This document shows positions 25,462-37,082 of a DNA stretch of 64,000 bases, one piece after another. The notes under the pieces are model-generated. The model did no database searches, was not told where the DNA came from, and saw only the letters and a program-made list of their open reading frames with translations. The position numbers were made by a program, and so were the translations under genes. Each line of letters starts with the position of its first letter. Positions within the stretch are counted from its first letter, which is position 1. The DNA is from Sneathia sanguinegens (GTDB taxonomy: Bacteria; Fusobacteriota; Fusobacteriia; Fusobacteriales; Leptotrichiaceae), in NCBI RefSeq assembly GCF_001517935.1, contig NZ_LOQF01000001.1:1-64000 (forward strand), read 5' to 3'.

Positions 25462-28400
25462 ATGAGTAAACTGATAGAAAGATACAGTTTCGGTAAGATT
25501 AAAGACAGAGGACAAATGCCTAGCTTTCTTGAATTTCAAATAGATTCATATGAAGATTTTCTACAAGCTAGAGTTAAGCCTGAAGAAAGAGAAGTTAAAG
25601 GTTTAGAAGCAATCTTCAGGGAAATATTTGGGGAAATATCACATGGTGATATTCAATTGAAATATTCAAGTTATGAAATTCGTGATAATGATGAACCATT
25701 AAATGATGAACTTGAATGCAAAAGAAGAGGAAAAACTTATTCAGGACAATTAAAAGTTAAATTTACTTTAAAGAATAAAGATGGGGAGATACCATCAGAA
25801 TTTGTTCACTTTGGTGAAATACCAATAATGACTGATAAAGGGTCTTTCATAATAAATGGAGCAGAAAGAGTTGTAGTTTCACAATTACATAGAGCACCAG
25901 GGATAACTTTTAATAAGGAAATGGATATGCAAACAGGTAAAGACTTATTTGTTGGTAAAATTATCCCATATAAAGGAACTTGGTTAGAATTTGAAGTAGA
26001 CAAAAAAGATGTTTTAAATGTAAAAATTGACAGAAGAAAAAAAGTCCCAGCAACAGTTTTTATGAAAGCAATTGAATTTTTCCATGATAATATTGAAATA
26101 ATGTCAGAATTCTTTGAAGAAAAAACAATAGACTTAACAGAAATCTATAAATATCATAAAGATGAAATGCTAAGTGTTATAAAATCAAAATTAGAAGGAT
26201 CTTTTTCAAGAGAAGATAAGATAGATGGAGAAACTGGAGAATTTATAGTTGAAATAGGTAAGAGAATAGGAGAAACAACTATACAAAGATTAATAGATTT
26301 AAAAGAACCATCTATACAAATATGGGAAGTTAAACCAGAAGATATACCTTTAGCAAATTCAATACAATTAGATTTAACAAGAGATTCTGACGAAGCTGTA
26401 GTTGAAATTTATAGAAAATTAAGACCAGGAGATTTGGTAACTGTTTCAAGTGCAAAGCAATTGATTATACCTATGTTTACTAATGTACAAAGATATGATT
26501 TAGCAAATGTAGGAAGATATAAGATAAATAAAAGACTTAAATTAAATTTACCAGATACAGATGTAGTATTGAAAAAAGAAGATGTTGTTGCAACAGTAAA
26601 TTATATTAAGAAATTAATTAGTGGTAATGGTGTAACAGATGACATAGATAATTTATCAAATAGAAGAGTTAGAGGTGTAGGAGAACTATTAGCTATTCAA
26701 ATAAAAGGTGGAATGATTAAATTAGCTAAAATGGCTAAGGAAAAAATGACAACTATACAAGATTTAAAGGCTTTATCTGTACAAAGCTTACTTAATACTA
26801 AACCTTTAAATGCTTTAATTCTTGAATTCTTTGGTAGTGGGCAATTATCACAATTCATGGATCAATCTAATCCATTAAGTGAATTAACACATAAAAGAAG
26901 AATATCGGCCTTAGGACCTGGAGGTTTATCAAGAGATAGAGCTGGGTTTGAAGTTCGGGATGTACACAATTCGCATTATGGTAGAATTTGTCCTATTGAA
27001 ACTCCAGAAGGACCAAATATAGGGCTTATAGCATCACTTTCAACTTATGGTAAGGTTAATAAATATGGATTTATAGAAACACCTTATGTAAAGGTAGAAA
27101 ATGGAGTTGCCAACTTCGATAAAATTGAATATTTAGGTGCAGATGAAGAAGAAGGACTATTTATAGCACAAGCAGATACACCTATAGATGAAGAAGGAAG
27201 ATTATTAACTAATCCTGTATGTAGATATGATGATGAAATAGTTACAATAGATAAAACAAAGGTAGATTTAATGGATGTGTCTCCTAAACAATTAGTTTCT
27301 GTTTCAGCAGCATTAATACCATTCTTGGAACATGATGATGCCAACCGTGCTTTGATGGGTTCAAATATGCAAAGACAAGCAGTACCTTTACTTAAAACAG
27401 AAGCTCCATTAGTAGGAACTGGACTAGAAAGAAAGGTAGCAATAGATTCAGGAGCAGTAATATGTTCTAAAGCAAGTGGTATTGTAACAGCAGTAGATGC
27501 TAAGAAAATTATTGTAACAGACAAAAAAGGTAAAGAATATCTACATAGATTATTAAACTTTGAAAAATCAAATCAATCTATGTGTTTGCATCAAAAACCT
27601 ATAGTAGATTTGAATGAAAAAGTTAAAAAAGGACAAATATTAGCAGATGGTCCAGCAACTTCAGGTGGAGATTTAGCCTTAGGTAAAAATATCTTAATTG
27701 CTTTCATTCCTTGGGAAGGATACAATTATGAAGATGCGATATTAATTTCAGAAAGATTAAGAAAAGATGATGTATTAACTTCATTACATGTTGAAGAATT
27801 TGATATAGAATCAAGAACAACAAAATTAGGTGATGAAGAAATTACAAGAGAAATACCTAATGTATCTGAAGACGCTTTAAGAAATCTTGATGAACATGGA
27901 ATTATTAGAGTGGGAGCTTATGTTAAACCTGATGACATTTTAGTTGGTAAAGTTACTCCTAAGGGAGAAACAGAACCACCTGCAGAAGAAAAATTATTAA
28001 GAGCAATTTTTGGAGATAAGGCTAAAGATGTAAGGGATACTTCACTTAGATTACCACATGGTGTTAAGGGAACTGTAGTAGAAGTTTTAGAATTATCAAA
28101 AGAAAATGGAGATGATTTAAAAGCTGGAGTAAATAAATTAATCAGAATTTATGTAGCAGAAAAGAGAAAAATAACAGTTGGGGATAAAATTTCAGGAAGA
28201 CATGGAAATAAAGGTATTGTTTCAAGAATTTTACCAGTTGAAGATATGCCACATTTAGAAGATGGAACTCCAGTAGATATATGCTTAAATCCATTGGGTG
28301 TGCCATCTCGGATGAATATAGGTCAAGTACTTGAAGTTCACCTTGGTTTGGCTTTAGGAAAATTAAAGAAACACATTTCAACACCAGTTTTCGATGGAGC

Positions 28401-28899
28401 AAGTGAAGAAGAAGTTAAAGATATGCTAGAAAAAGCAGGATTTAATAGAACTGGTAAAGTAAAATTAATAGATGGAAGAACAGGGCAACCATTTGATAGC
28501 GAAATAACAGTTGGATATATGTATATCTTGAAATTGCATCACTTAGTAGAAGATAAGATGCACGCAAGAGCAATAGGACCTTATTCATTAGTTACTCAAC
28601 AACCATTAGGAGGTAAAGCACAATTTGGTGGTCAAAGATTAGGAGAAATGGAAGTTTGGGCACTTGAAGCATATGGAGCATCTAATGTATTACAAGAAAT
28701 GTTAACAGTTAAATCAGATGATATTAATGGAAGAACAAAGAGTTATGAAGCAATTGTAAAAGGGCAACCAATGCCAGAAGCAGATGCACCTGAATCATTT
28801 AAAGTTCTTATGAAAGAATTTCAATCATTAGGACTAGATATTAATTTATATAGTGCAGATGGTGAAAAAATTGAATTAGACAATAATGTAGATATGTAA
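25462..28899 (+). CDS. rpoB: RNA polymerase beta subunit
   Basis: A 1145-aa beta subunit. The rifampicin-binding cluster (residues about 458-490) reads [20 protein letters not shown] then [20 protein letters not shown], with the usual Asp, His and Ser residues, so no classical resistance substitution is visible. Other blocks include [31 protein letters not shown]-like [20 protein letters not shown], the catalytic-lysine regions [12 protein letters not shown], and the C-terminal [26 protein letters not shown] precedes ATG 25462. rpoC starts 13 nt after the stop. Confidence 0.98.
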   Translation: MSKLIERYSFGKIKDRGQMPSFLEFQIDSYEDFLQARVKPEEREVKGLEAIFREIFGEISHGDIQLKYSSYEIRDNDEPLNDELECKRRGKTYSGQLKVKFTLKNKDGEIPSEFVHFGEIPIMTDKGSFIINGAERVVVSQLHRAPGITFNKEMDMQTGKDLFVGKIIPYKGTWLEFEVDKKDVLNVKIDRRKKVPATVFMKAIEFFHDNIEIMSEFFEEKTIDLTEIYKYHKDEMLSVIKSKLEGSFSREDKIDGETGEFIVEIGKRIGETTIQRLIDLKEPSIQIWEVKPEDIPLANSIQLDLTRDSDEAVVEIYRKLRPGDLVTVSSAKQLIIPMFTNVQRYDLANVGRYKINKRLKLNLPDTDVVLKKEDVVATVNYIKKLISGNGVTDDIDNLSNRRVRGVGELLAIQIKGGMIKLAKMAKEKMTTIQDLKALSVQSLLNTKPLNALILEFFGSGQLSQFMDQSNPLSELTHKRRISALGPGGLSRDRAGFEVRDVHNSHYGRICPIETPEGPNIGLIASLSTYGKVNKYGFIETPYVKVENGVANFDKIEYLGADEEEGLFIAQADTPIDEEGRLLTNPVCRYDDEIVTIDKTKVDLMDVSPKQLVSVSAALIPFLEHDDANRALMGSNMQRQAVPLLKTEAPLVGTGLERKVAIDSGAVICSKASGIVTAVDAKKIIVTDKKGKEYLHRLLNFEKSNQSMCLHQKPIVDLNEKVKKGQILADGPATSGGDLALGKNILIAFIPWEGYNYEDAILISERLRKDDVLTSLHVEEFDIESRTTKLGDEEITREIPNVSEDALRNLDEHGIIRVGAYVKPDDILVGKVTPKGETEPPAEEKLLRAIFGDKAKDVRDTSLRLPHGVKGTVVEVLELSKENGDDLKAGVNKLIRIYVAEKRKITVGDKISGRHGNKGIVSRILPVEDMPHLEDGTPVDICLNPLGVPSRMNIGQVLEVHLGLALGKLKKHISTPVFDGASEEEVKDMLEKAGFNRTGKVKLIDGRTGQPFDSEITVGYMYILKLHHLVEDKMHARAIGPYSLVTQQPLGGKAQFGGQRLGEMEVWALEAYGASNVLQEMLTVKSDDINGRTKSYEAIVKGQPMPEADAPESFKVLMKEFQSLGLDINLYSADGEKIELDNNVDM

Positions 28900-28912
28900 G
28901 GAGCTTATTTTA

Positions 28913-31900
28913 ATGAGTATTAAAGATTTTGATAGCATACAAATAAAATTAGCTTCTCCAGAAAAAATAAGGGAATGGTCTTATGGAGAAGTTACTAAAG
29001 CTGAAACTATAAATTATAGAACATTAAAACCTGAACCAAATGGGTTATTCTGTGAAAAAATATTTGGTCCAGCTAAAGATTATGAATGTTCATGTGGAAA
29101 GTATAAAAGATTAAAACATAAAGGAATAAAGTGTGAAAAATGTGGTGTAGATGTTACAACTTCTAAGGTAAGAAGAGAAAGAATGGGGCATATAGAGTTA
29201 GCAGCACCAGTAGCACATATTTGGTATTCAAAAGGAACACCTAATAAAATGAGTCTATTACTTGGAATTTCTACTAAAGATTTAGAAGCTGTGCTTTATC
29301 ATTCAAAATATATAGTAATTAATGGGGATAAAGAATATCCTACAGGAAGTGTAATACAAAGTAGAGAATACGAATTAATAAAAACACAAAATCGTGAAGG
29401 TTTTGAAGCAAAAATGGGAGCTGAAGGTGTTCTTGAACTACTTAAGGCAATAGATCTTGATAAAGCTGAAGAAAAATTAGAAGAAGAATTAGAAGAAGCA
29501 AATTCTGTACAAAAAAAGAAAAAACTTGTTAAGAGATTAAAAGTAATAAGAGATTTCAAGAATTCAGGAAATAGACCTGAATGGATGATTTTAACAGTTT
29601 TACCAGTTATGCCAGCTGATTTAAGACCAATGGTTCAATTAGATGGTGGTCGTTTTGCAACTTCAGATTTGAATGATTTATATAGAAGAGTAATAAATAG
29701 AAATGCAAGATTGTATAAATTATTAGAAATTAATGCACCAGAAACTATGATAAAGAATGAAAAAAGAATGCTTCAAGAAGCTGTTGACTGTTTAATTGAC
29801 AATGGTAGAAGAGGTAAAGCAATATTATCACAAAATAATAGAGAATTAAAATCTTTATCATCTATGTTAAAGGGTAAACAAGGAAGATTTAGACAAAATC
29901 TATTAGGTAAGCGGGTTGACTATTCAGGAAGATCTGTTATAGTAGTTGGACCAAGTCTTAAGATAAGTCAATGTGGTATACCTAAAAAAATGGCATTAGA
30001 ATTATATAAACCATTTTTAATGAGAGAATTGGTAAAAAGAGAATTAGCTATTAATATAAAGATAGCTAAAAAGATGGTTGAAGAAGAAGATGAAAATGTT
30101 TGGGAATTAATAGAAGAAATTATAAAGAATCACCCAATATTACTTAATAGAGCACCGACTTTGCATAGACTATCTATTCAAGCTTTTGAACCAGTATTAA
30201 TAGAAGGTAAGGCAATGAGATTGCATCCTTTAGTTTGTGCAGCCTTCAATGCTGACTTTGATGGTGACCAAATGGCAGTCCACTTGGTATTATCACCTGA
30301 ATCACAAATGGAAGCAAAATTATTGATGTTATCAACAAATAATTTATTATCACCTTCAAGTGGAAAACCTATAGCTGTTCCATCACAAGATATGGTTATG
30401 GGATGTTACTATATGACAACAACAAGAAAAGGTGAAAAGGGAGAAGGTTTAGTATTCTCAAGTAAGAACCAATTAATAACAGCATATCAAGCTGGAAAAG
30501 TTGGTACACATGCTGTTGTAAAAGCAAGAATCGATGGCGAATTAATAGAAACTACACCAGGTAGATTGATGTTTTCAACAATGTTACCTAAGGAAGTAAG
30601 AGACTATAATCAAACTTATGGTAAAAAGCAAATAGCTCAATTAATAACTATTCTATATAAAAAGTTTGGTCCAGAAAAGACTGCTGAATTATTAGATAAA
30701 ATAAAAGAATTTGGATACCACTATGGTACTTTAGCTGGTGTTACAGTCAGTGTTGAGGACCTTGAAATTCCAGCTACTAAAAAAGGTTTACTTGAAGAAG
30801 CAGATAAGCAAGTTCAAGAAGTAGAAGAAGAATATAGACAAGGAAAAATCATTAATGATGAAAGATATAGAAAGATAGTTGAAATTTGGTCAGAAGTTAC
30901 TGAAAAAGTTACTAATGATATGATGAATAATCTTGATGAATTTAATCCAGTATATATGATGGCAAACTCAGGAGCCAGAGGTAGTATAGCACAAATGCGT
31001 CAACTTGCAGGTATGAGAGGATTAATGTCAGATACACAAGGAAGAATTATGGAAAAACCTATAAGAGTAAACTTTAGGGAAGGACTTAGTGTATTAGACT
31101 TCTTTATGTCTTCACATGGTGCGAGAAAAGGAGCTTCAGATAGAGCGTTAAGAACTGCTGACTCAGGATATTTAACAAGAAGATTGGTTGATATATCACA
31201 TGAAGTTATTATTAAAAAAGATGACTGTGGTTGCAAGGGTGTCGGAATTTTAGTATCTAATCTAGTTGATTCAGGTGAAGTAATAGAACCTTTAGCAGAA
31301 AGAATATATGGAAGAAGATTAGCAAAAGACTTAGTATATAATGGAGAAGTAATAGCAGAATATAATACTATAATTACAGATGAACTTAATAAAAAGATAA
31401 AAGATTTAGGTATAACTGAAGTTATGGTAAGAAGTCCATTAACATGTACTTTGGAAAATAAGGGAGTATGTAGAAAATGTTATGGTATAGATTTATCTAA
31501 TCATAAAGAAATTCTAAAAGGGGAAGCAGTAGGAGTTATAGCAGCTCAATCAATTGGTGAGCCAGGTACTCAACTTACAATGCGTACTTTCCATACAGGA
31601 GGTGTTGCTCAAGCAGCAGCTGTTCAATCAAGTTATAAGGCATTTGAATCTGGAAAAATAAAATATGTTGACTTAGAATTAATTAAGGATGAAACAGGAA
31701 AAGAAATTGTTGCATCTCAAACAGCTAAGGCAATAATAGGAAAACATAAATATGAAATTCCTAGTGGTTCAGTAGTTAAATTTAAAAATGGTGACAAGGT
31801 TAAAAAAGGTGATTTGATTGTAGAATTTGATCCTTTCCAAACACCTATAATTACTACAAAATCTGGTAGAATAGAATATAGAGATATTTATATAAAAGAA

Positions 31901-32884
31901 AATGTAGATATAAAATATAATGTTGTAGAAAGATTAGCAATTAAACCTATAGAAAATAATGAAGTAAATCCTCGTGCAATAATTTATGATGAAGAAAATA
32001 AAAAAATTGCAGAATATAGTATTCCTTATGGAGCATATTTAATGTATGGTGAAAAGGAAAAAGTTAATTCTGGGGATATAATAGCTAAAATTTTAAAAAC
32101 AGCAGAAGGAACAAAGGATATTACAGGTGGTCTACCAAGAGTACAAGAATTATTTGAAGCTAGAAATCCTAAAGGTAAAGCCCTATTAGCAGATGTAAGT
32201 GGAAGAGTAATTTTCAAGGAAGATCCTAAGAATAAAAAAGGAGCTCGTAGTATTTCAATAATTGATCCAGAAACTGGAAATGAAATAAAACAATATGTAA
32301 TTCAAGGTGGAGAAAGATTAGTTGTAACAAATGAAATGCTAATTGAAAAAGGTGCTAAAATTACAGATGGACCTATATCACCACATGATATGTTAAGAGT
32401 TAAGGGAGAAGTTGCAGCACAACAATTTATACTTGAATCTGTACAAGGTGTATATAGAAGTCAAGGAGTTACTGTTAATGATAAACATATAGAAATTATC
32501 GTTAAACAAATGTTCCAAAAAGTTAGAATACTTGAATCAGGATCTACTTTATTCTTAGAAGATGAATTAGTTGATAAAAAGATAATAGAAAATATAAATA
32601 AAAAGAAAATAGAAGAAGGTAAAAAACCAGCTAAATATGAACCTATCATACAAGGTATAACTAAGGCTGCGGTTAATACTGAAAGCTTTATTTCAGCTTC
32701 TTCATTCCAAGAAACAACTAAAGTTCTAGCAAATGCTGCAATAGAAGGAAAAGTTGATAGATTGGAAGGATTAAAGGAAAATGTAATAATTGGTAAGAAG
32801 ATACCAGGAGGTACAGGTTTCAAAGATTATGCAGATTTAAAAGTTACAGAATTAGAAGAAATTGATGAAAATGAAATTCTTTAG
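28913..32884 (+). CDS. rpoC: RNA polymerase beta' subunit
   Basis: A 1323-aa beta' subunit. Zinc site 1 is [20 protein letters not shown] near residue 60; the active-site magnesium loop is [12 protein letters not shown] (about 445-456); zinc site 2 includes CGCKG and CRKCYG; the bridge-helix and trigger-loop regions follow ([27 protein letters not shown]). The C terminus binds omega. A large insert typical of gammaproteobacteria is absent, explaining the shorter length. AAGGAG precedes ATG 28913. Confidence 0.98.
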   Translation: MSIKDFDSIQIKLASPEKIREWSYGEVTKAETINYRTLKPEPNGLFCEKIFGPAKDYECSCGKYKRLKHKGIKCEKCGVDVTTSKVRRERMGHIELAAPVAHIWYSKGTPNKMSLLLGISTKDLEAVLYHSKYIVINGDKEYPTGSVIQSREYELIKTQNREGFEAKMGAEGVLELLKAIDLDKAEEKLEEELEEANSVQKKKKLVKRLKVIRDFKNSGNRPEWMILTVLPVMPADLRPMVQLDGGRFATSDLNDLYRRVINRNARLYKLLEINAPETMIKNEKRMLQEAVDCLIDNGRRGKAILSQNNRELKSLSSMLKGKQGRFRQNLLGKRVDYSGRSVIVVGPSLKISQCGIPKKMALELYKPFLMRELVKRELAINIKIAKKMVEEEDENVWELIEEIIKNHPILLNRAPTLHRLSIQAFEPVLIEGKAMRLHPLVCAAFNADFDGDQMAVHLVLSPESQMEAKLLMLSTNNLLSPSSGKPIAVPSQDMVMGCYYMTTTRKGEKGEGLVFSSKNQLITAYQAGKVGTHAVVKARIDGELIETTPGRLMFSTMLPKEVRDYNQTYGKKQIAQLITILYKKFGPEKTAELLDKIKEFGYHYGTLAGVTVSVEDLEIPATKKGLLEEADKQVQEVEEEYRQGKIINDERYRKIVEIWSEVTEKVTNDMMNNLDEFNPVYMMANSGARGSIAQMRQLAGMRGLMSDTQGRIMEKPIRVNFREGLSVLDFFMSSHGARKGASDRALRTADSGYLTRRLVDISHEVIIKKDDCGCKGVGILVSNLVDSGEVIEPLAERIYGRRLAKDLVYNGEVIAEYNTIITDELNKKIKDLGITEVMVRSPLTCTLENKGVCRKCYGIDLSNHKEILKGEAVGVIAAQSIGEPGTQLTMRTFHTGGVAQAAAVQSSYKAFESGKIKYVDLELIKDETGKEIVASQTAKAIIGKHKYEIPSGSVVKFKNGDKVKKGDLIVEFDPFQTPIITTKSGRIEYRDIYIKENVDIKYNVVERLAIKPIENNEVNPRAIIYDEENKKIAEYSIPYGAYLMYGEKEKVNSGDIIAKILKTAEGTKDITGGLPRVQELFEARNPKGKALLADVSGRVIFKEDPKNKKGARSISIIDPETGNEIKQYVIQGGERLVVTNEMLIEKGAKITDGPISPHDMLRVKGEVAAQQFILESVQGVYRSQGVTVNDKHIEIIVKQMFQKVRILESGSTLFLEDELVDKKIIENINKKKIEEGKKPAKYEPIIQGITKAAVNTESFISASSFQETTKVLANAAIEGKVDRLEGLKENVIIGKKIPGGTGFKDYADLKVTELEEIDENEIL

Positions 32885-32892
32885 GAGTTTAA

Positions 32893-33462
32893 ATGAAAAG
32901 TAAATTATTTGTTGTTTCAGGGCCTTCGGGCTCTGGAAAATCAACTATTACTAAGGAAGTATGCAAAAGATTAGGTGTTGTTTTATCTATTTCTGCTACC
33001 TCAAGAAAGGCAAGAGTAGGAGAGGTAGATGGAAAAGACTACTATTTCTTATCTAATGAGGAATTCGAGAAAAAAATTAAAAATGATGAATTTTTTGAGT
33101 ATGCTAAAGTACATGGAAACTATTATGGAACTTTAGTTAGTACAGTTGAGAAAAATTTAGCAGAAGGTAAAAGTGTACTTCTTGAAATTGATGTTCAAGG
33201 TGGACTTATAGTCAAAAAAAAGAAAAAAGATGCAGTATTAATTTTTTGTAAAACAGAAAATGAAGAAATCTTAGAAAAAAGACTTAGAAGCAGAAATACA
33301 GATGCTGAAGATGTTATACAATTGAGATTGAATAATGCAAAAAAAGAAATGAAATATATAGATAAATATGACTATGTAATAGTCAATAAAGACTTAGAAA
33401 TTTCTATTGAAAATTTAATGAGTATTATACTAGAGGAAGAAAAAGATGAAAAAAAATCATAA
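32893..33462 (+). CDS. gmk: Guanylate kinase
   Basis: A 189-aa kinase phosphorylating GMP to GDP. The P-loop is VVSGPSGSGKSTITK; GMP-binding residues lie in ATSRKARVGEVDGKDYYFLS and VHGNYYGT; LLEIDVQGG is the Walker-B-like strand; RLRSRNTDAEDVIQLRL is the lid. It starts 8 nt after rpoC and overlaps rpoZ by 17 nt. The gmk-rpoZ pair is common in many bacteria, here joined to rpoBC. Confidence 0.97.
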   Translation: MKSKLFVVSGPSGSGKSTITKEVCKRLGVVLSISATSRKARVGEVDGKDYYFLSNEEFEKKIKNDEFFEYAKVHGNYYGTLVSTVEKNLAEGKSVLLEIDVQGGLIVKKKKKDAVLIFCKTENEEILEKRLRSRNTDAEDVIQLRLNNAKKEMKYIDKYDYVIVNKDLEISIENLMSIILEEEKDEKKS

Positions 33463-33631
33463 AATAACAGTTAATGAATTATTTGCTAAATTTCCTAATA
33501 AATATGAATTAGCAATAGCTTGTGGGAAATTAGCTAGAAAGAAACTACAAGAAGGTGTTTCAAAATCAAAAGTTATGGATATAGTCTTTGAAGAAATTAT
33601 GGAAGATAAGGTTAAAATCGAAGAAAATTAA
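33446..33631 (+). CDS. rpoZ: RNA polymerase omega subunit
   Basis: A 61-aa omega subunit that helps fold beta'. Matches the family in ITVNELFAKFPNKYELAIAC and GKLARKK. It is rather short but complete in the conserved region. ATG 33446 lies within the end of gmk with GAGGAAG upstream. Placing rpoZ directly downstream of rpoC-gmk means all large core subunits other than alpha are made from one operon. Confidence 0.93.
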   Translation: MKKNHKITVNELFAKFPNKYELAIACGKLARKKLQEGVSKSKVMDIVFEEIMEDKVKIEEN

Positions 33632-33640
33632 AATATCATG

Positions 33641-33668
33641 TTGACAAAAGAAAATATCACAATATACT
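33641..33668 (+). promoter_or_regulatory. Promoter of dnaG-rpoD
   Basis: TTGACA (33641-33646), 16-nt spacer, TATACT (33663-33668), 18 nt before ATG 33687, so the leader is very short. Confidence 0.7.
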
Positions 33669-33686
33669 ATAGCATGAGGGTAAAAG

Positions 33687-35459
33687 ATGTTGAAAGATGA
33701 AGATAAACAACTATTGTTATCTAAGATAGACATAGTTGAATTAATATCACAATATGTTGATTTAAAAAAATCTGGTTCAGGATACAAGGGGTTGTCACCT
33801 TTTAAGGATGAAAAGACCCCGTCTTTTATGGTAAGCCCAACAAAGAAAATTTTCAAAGATTTTAGTTCAGATATAGGTGGAGATGCAATTCGTTTCTATA
33901 TGTTAATTAATAAAATTAGTTACTTAGAAGCAATAGAACAACTAGCGAAAAAATATAATGTGAATATAAATCTTGCTAGAAGTAATGCTAATTACTATGA
34001 TAAATACTATAACTTAACTAAAAAAATTTGTGAATATTATGCTACTAATCTTTTAAATTCTCCTATAGCACAGAATTATTTAAAAAATAGAGGCTATAGC
34101 TTAGAAGATATAAAGAAGTTTAAATTAGGCTATGCTAAAAATACTTGGGATGATATTTATAAGGCATTTTCTAAAGAAGATATAAATATTTTATTAGAAT
34201 TAGGACTTGTAGCTAAAGGTGAAAATGGCTATTATGATATTTTTAGAGATAGAATTATGATACCTATATTTAATAAAAAAGGTGATATAGTAGGTTTTGG
34301 TGGTAGAGATATTTCAGCAAAGCCAGAAGTAGCAAAATATATTAATTCTAAAGAATCTAAAATATTTAAAAAAAGTAATGAATTATATGGGATCTTTGAT
34401 GGCGGAAATATAATAGAAAAATATAATTCATGTATGCTAGTTGAAGGATATTTTGATGTTCTAGCCTTACATAAGGCGGATATAAGAAATTCAATAGCTA
34501 GTTTGGGAACAGCACTAACAGCAAATCAAGTGAAATATATAAAAAAATTAACCGAAAATATTCTTATAGCTTATGATAATGATAGTGCAGGTTTGGCTGC
34601 AAAAATTAGAGCGATACTTTTATTGAATAATTATGGCTTTAATGTAAAAGTTATGGATTATTCAAATATGGGCAAAGACCCAGATGAAATTTTAAAGAAT
34701 TATGGAAAAGATGCTTTTATTGAAGAAATAAAAAAATCTGAAGATGCTTTTGACTTTCTATATAAATATTATTTGGCAGAAGGAGATATAGAAAAGTTAG
34801 GTGTAAAAAGAAAGTTAATAAAAGAAATGAATTCATATTTTGCTTCAATTAAAAATCCGATTTACTATGAAGAATTTATAAAAAAATTTGCTAAAAAGTT
34901 AAATATTTCTATTGAAGCATTAAAATCTAATTTAGTTAAATCAGCAAAAATGCCAGTTGAAGAAAGAAAAGTTACAACTAAAAGTAAAAAACAAATAAAT
35001 AATAGACAAAGACAATTAGAAGAAATGACCATATTTTTACTCTATAAAGATTTCAAAAAGGGCATAAAAGAGAAATTATCTTTGTTTGAAAAAATTTCTT
35101 TTTCAAATATATATTTCTCACAAATGTTTGAGAAGTTATATCAAAATGATTTTAAAGTTGAAAATCTAAGTAATGAAGAGTCGAGAATATTATTTGATTT
35201 AACCTTGAAGTATGATGATATTAAAATAGACTATGTAATTCTCTATAGAGAATGGATTTTACAATATATTAAAAATTCAAGAGAAATGATAGTAAACTAT
35301 TTTGAAGGCTATGATAATATGAATGATGAAGACTACGCTAGCTACATGTCTTTTGTGAGCCGTGTGAAACATATTGAAAAGAGCGTGGATTTACCAAAAA
35401 TAAAGAAAGTATATGACGATTATTTGGAATATGAAAAGGGGAAAATGCATGCTTTATGA
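33687..35459 (+). CDS. dnaG: DNA primase DnaG with a zinc-ligand-less N-terminal domain
   Basis: A 590-aa primase that lays RNA primers at replication forks. The catalytic Toprim domain is complete: [16 protein letters not shown] (catalytic Glu), [23 protein letters not shown] (Asp-x-Asp) and the earlier GFGGRDIS and [19 protein letters not shown]. The N-terminal domain aligns with the CHC2 zinc ribbon ([19 protein letters not shown], then [13 protein letters not shown]), but the four usual ligands C-H-C-C are S37, K40, D58 and S61. The C-terminal helicase-binding part is less conserved. It overlaps rpoD by 11 nt. The frame is intact, so the ligand loss is not a sequencing shift. Confidence 0.93.
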   Translation: MLKDEDKQLLLSKIDIVELISQYVDLKKSGSGYKGLSPFKDEKTPSFMVSPTKKIFKDFSSDIGGDAIRFYMLINKISYLEAIEQLAKKYNVNINLARSNANYYDKYYNLTKKICEYYATNLLNSPIAQNYLKNRGYSLEDIKKFKLGYAKNTWDDIYKAFSKEDINILLELGLVAKGENGYYDIFRDRIMIPIFNKKGDIVGFGGRDISAKPEVAKYINSKESKIFKKSNELYGIFDGGNIIEKYNSCMLVEGYFDVLALHKADIRNSIASLGTALTANQVKYIKKLTENILIAYDNDSAGLAAKIRAILLLNNYGFNVKVMDYSNMGKDPDEILKNYGKDAFIEEIKKSEDAFDFLYKYYLAEGDIEKLGVKRKLIKEMNSYFASIKNPIYYEEFIKKFAKKLNISIEALKSNLVKSAKMPVEERKVTTKSKKQINNRQRQLEEMTIFLLYKDFKKGIKEKLSLFEKISFSNIYFSQMFEKLYQNDFKVENLSNEESRILFDLTLKYDDIKIDYVILYREWILQYIKNSREMIVNYFEGYDNMNDEDYASYMSFVSRVKHIEKSVDLPKIKKVYDDYLEYEKGKMHAL

Positions 35460-36555
35460 TAAAAAAAATAATAGTTTAAAAGAAGATATATCTAAAATAT
35501 TAAAAGATGCACGAGAAAAAAAAGAAATAAGTAGATCTAAGATTGATAGTATTTTAAAGAATAGAATATCAACTGAAAAAATAGATCAAATAGCAAATAA
35601 ATTAAAAAAAGAAGGTATTATAGTAATTGAAGATGTAGATTCAGATGTTCCATATGATAAATTAGATGATGCAGAAGTTCAAAAAATGTTAAATGATGAC
35701 ATTATGAAACTTGCAGAATACATGGATGTGGATGAACCTATAAAAATGTATCTTCGTGAAATAGGGCAAATTCCCTTGCTTTCTCATGAAGAAGAAATTG
35801 CTTTAGCCCAAAGAGTAGTTAAGGGTGATGCTGCTGCTAAACAAAAATTAATAGAGTCAAATTTAAGATTAGTTGTAAGTATTGCTAAAAAACATACGAA
35901 TAGAGGGCTTAAATTGTTAGATCTTATTCAAGAAGGCAATATGGGTCTTATGAAAGCGGTTGAAAAATTTGAATATGAAAAGGGATTTAAATTTTCAACT
36001 TATGCCACTTGGTGGATAAGACAAGCTATAACAAGGGCAATAGCAGATCAAGGAAGAACAATTAGAATACCAGTACATATGATAGAAACAATAAATAAGA
36101 TAAAAAAAGCAAGTAGAATTATACTACAAGAAACAGGAAAAGATCCTACTCCAGAAGAACTTGCTAAGAAATTGAATATACCAATAGATAAGGTAAAAAG
36201 TATTTTGGAAATGAACCAAGATCCAATATCTTTAGAAACCCCAGTAGGTAGTGAGGAAGATAGTGAATTAGGAGACTTTGTTGAAGATGACAAATTCTTA
36301 AATCCATATGATGCTACTGCTAGAGTTTTACTTCGTGAAAAATTAGAAGGAATTTTAAAAGATGCTCTTAATGAAAGGGAAGAACAAGTCTTAAGACATA
36401 GATTTGGTCTTGATGATGGAGCACCAAAAACATTAGAAGAAGTAGGAAAAATTTTCAATGTTACAAGGGAAAGAATTAGACAAATTGAAGTTAAGGCTAT
36501 TAATAAATTAAAAAGCAAAAAATATACAAGCAATTTGGAAAATTATAGAAAATAG
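35449..36555 (+). CDS. rpoD: Primary sigma factor RpoD (sigma-70)
   Basis: A 368-aa housekeeping sigma factor. A short region 1.1 (about 1-70) is followed by region 1.2/2 ([60 protein letters not shown]), region 3 ([11 protein letters not shown]) and region 4 with the helix-turn-helix ([20 protein letters not shown]). ATG 35449 was preferred to in-frame starts at 35413 and 35431 because AAAAGGGG lies 9 nt before it. The dnaG-rpoD pairing is typical of bacteria. Its -10 partner sequences recur as TATAAT/TATACT through this window. Confidence 0.97.
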   Translation: MLYDKKNNSLKEDISKILKDAREKKEISRSKIDSILKNRISTEKIDQIANKLKKEGIIVIEDVDSDVPYDKLDDAEVQKMLNDDIMKLAEYMDVDEPIKMYLREIGQIPLLSHEEEIALAQRVVKGDAAAKQKLIESNLRLVVSIAKKHTNRGLKLLDLIQEGNMGLMKAVEKFEYEKGFKFSTYATWWIRQAITRAIADQGRTIRIPVHMIETINKIKKASRIILQETGKDPTPEELAKKLNIPIDKVKSILEMNQDPISLETPVGSEEDSELGDFVEDDKFLNPYDATARVLLREKLEGILKDALNEREEQVLRHRFGLDDGAPKTLEEVGKIFNVTRERIRQIEVKAINKLKSKKYTSNLENYRK

Positions 36556-36567
36556 GGGGAAGATATT

Positions 36568-36927
36568 ATGGAAAATTTAATTCCTAAGGCTGTAGGGCCT
36601 TATTCAGCTTATAGAATGGTTGGTGATTATCTATATGTTTCAGGACAAATAGGTTTAGATCCAGCTGTTAATGAATTGAAGGAAGGCTTGGAAGAACAAG
36701 CTAAACAAGTTTTCACTAATATAAAGAATATATTAGCAGTTAATGGTATGACTATGGACAATGTAGTTAAAACCACAGTATTATTAGATGACATAAAGGA
36801 TTTTGTTAAAGTTAATGAAATTTATGCAACATTCTTTAAAGAACCTTATCCTACAAGATCAGCTTTTTCTGTTAAGGCATTACCTAAGGGAGCATTGGTT
36901 GAAGTAGAAGTATTGGCACATAAGTAA
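36568..36927 (+). CDS. ridA: RidA-family reactive imine/enamine deaminase
   Basis: A 119-aa YjgF/RidA protein, which hydrolyses reactive 2-aminoacrylate and related imines. Conserved: AVGPYSAYRMVGDYLYVSGQ, the block NIKNILAVNGMTMDNVVKTT, active-site Arg in YPTRSAFSV and the C-terminal ALVEVEVLA. AGGGGGA precedes ATG 36568, 12 nt after rpoD, so it may be co-transcribed with dnaG-rpoD. A terminator follows. Confidence 0.95.
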   Translation: MENLIPKAVGPYSAYRMVGDYLYVSGQIGLDPAVNELKEGLEEQAKQVFTNIKNILAVNGMTMDNVVKTTVLLDDIKDFVKVNEIYATFFKEPYPTRSAFSVKALPKGALVEVEVLAHK

Positions 36928-36948
36928 AATATTAAAGAATAGAGTATG

Positions 36949-36988
36949 AACTGACCTCAAAAAGTAATTAAAGGAGGTCAGTTTTTTT
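36949..36988 (+). terminator. Terminator after ridA
   Basis: AACTGACCTC (36949-36958) pairs with GAGGTCAGTT (36974-36983), followed by a T run to 36988. Confidence 0.85.
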
Positions 36989-37030
36989 ATAGTAAAATAT
37001 AGATAAAAACTTCGGATTATATAATATTTA

Positions 37031-37060
37031 TTGACTTTTTATTATAAATTAGAGTAAGAT
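37031..37060 (+). promoter_or_regulatory. Promoter of the trimeric autotransporter gene
   Basis: TTGACT (37031-37036), 18-nt spacer, TAAGAT (37055-37060), 22 nt before ATG 37083. Confidence 0.6.
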
Positions 37061-37082
37061 TATGTAGAGAGGAGAATATACT

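Noticed and set aside
26831-26930. Possible rifampicin resistance change in rpoB
   Set aside because: The cluster keeps the usual Asp, His and Ser residues, so no classical change is visible.
27084-27524. Minus-strand frame opposite rpoB
   Set aside because: Antisense shadow of a highly conserved gene.
32461-32823. Minus-strand frame opposite rpoC
   Set aside because: Antisense shadow; no supporting signals.
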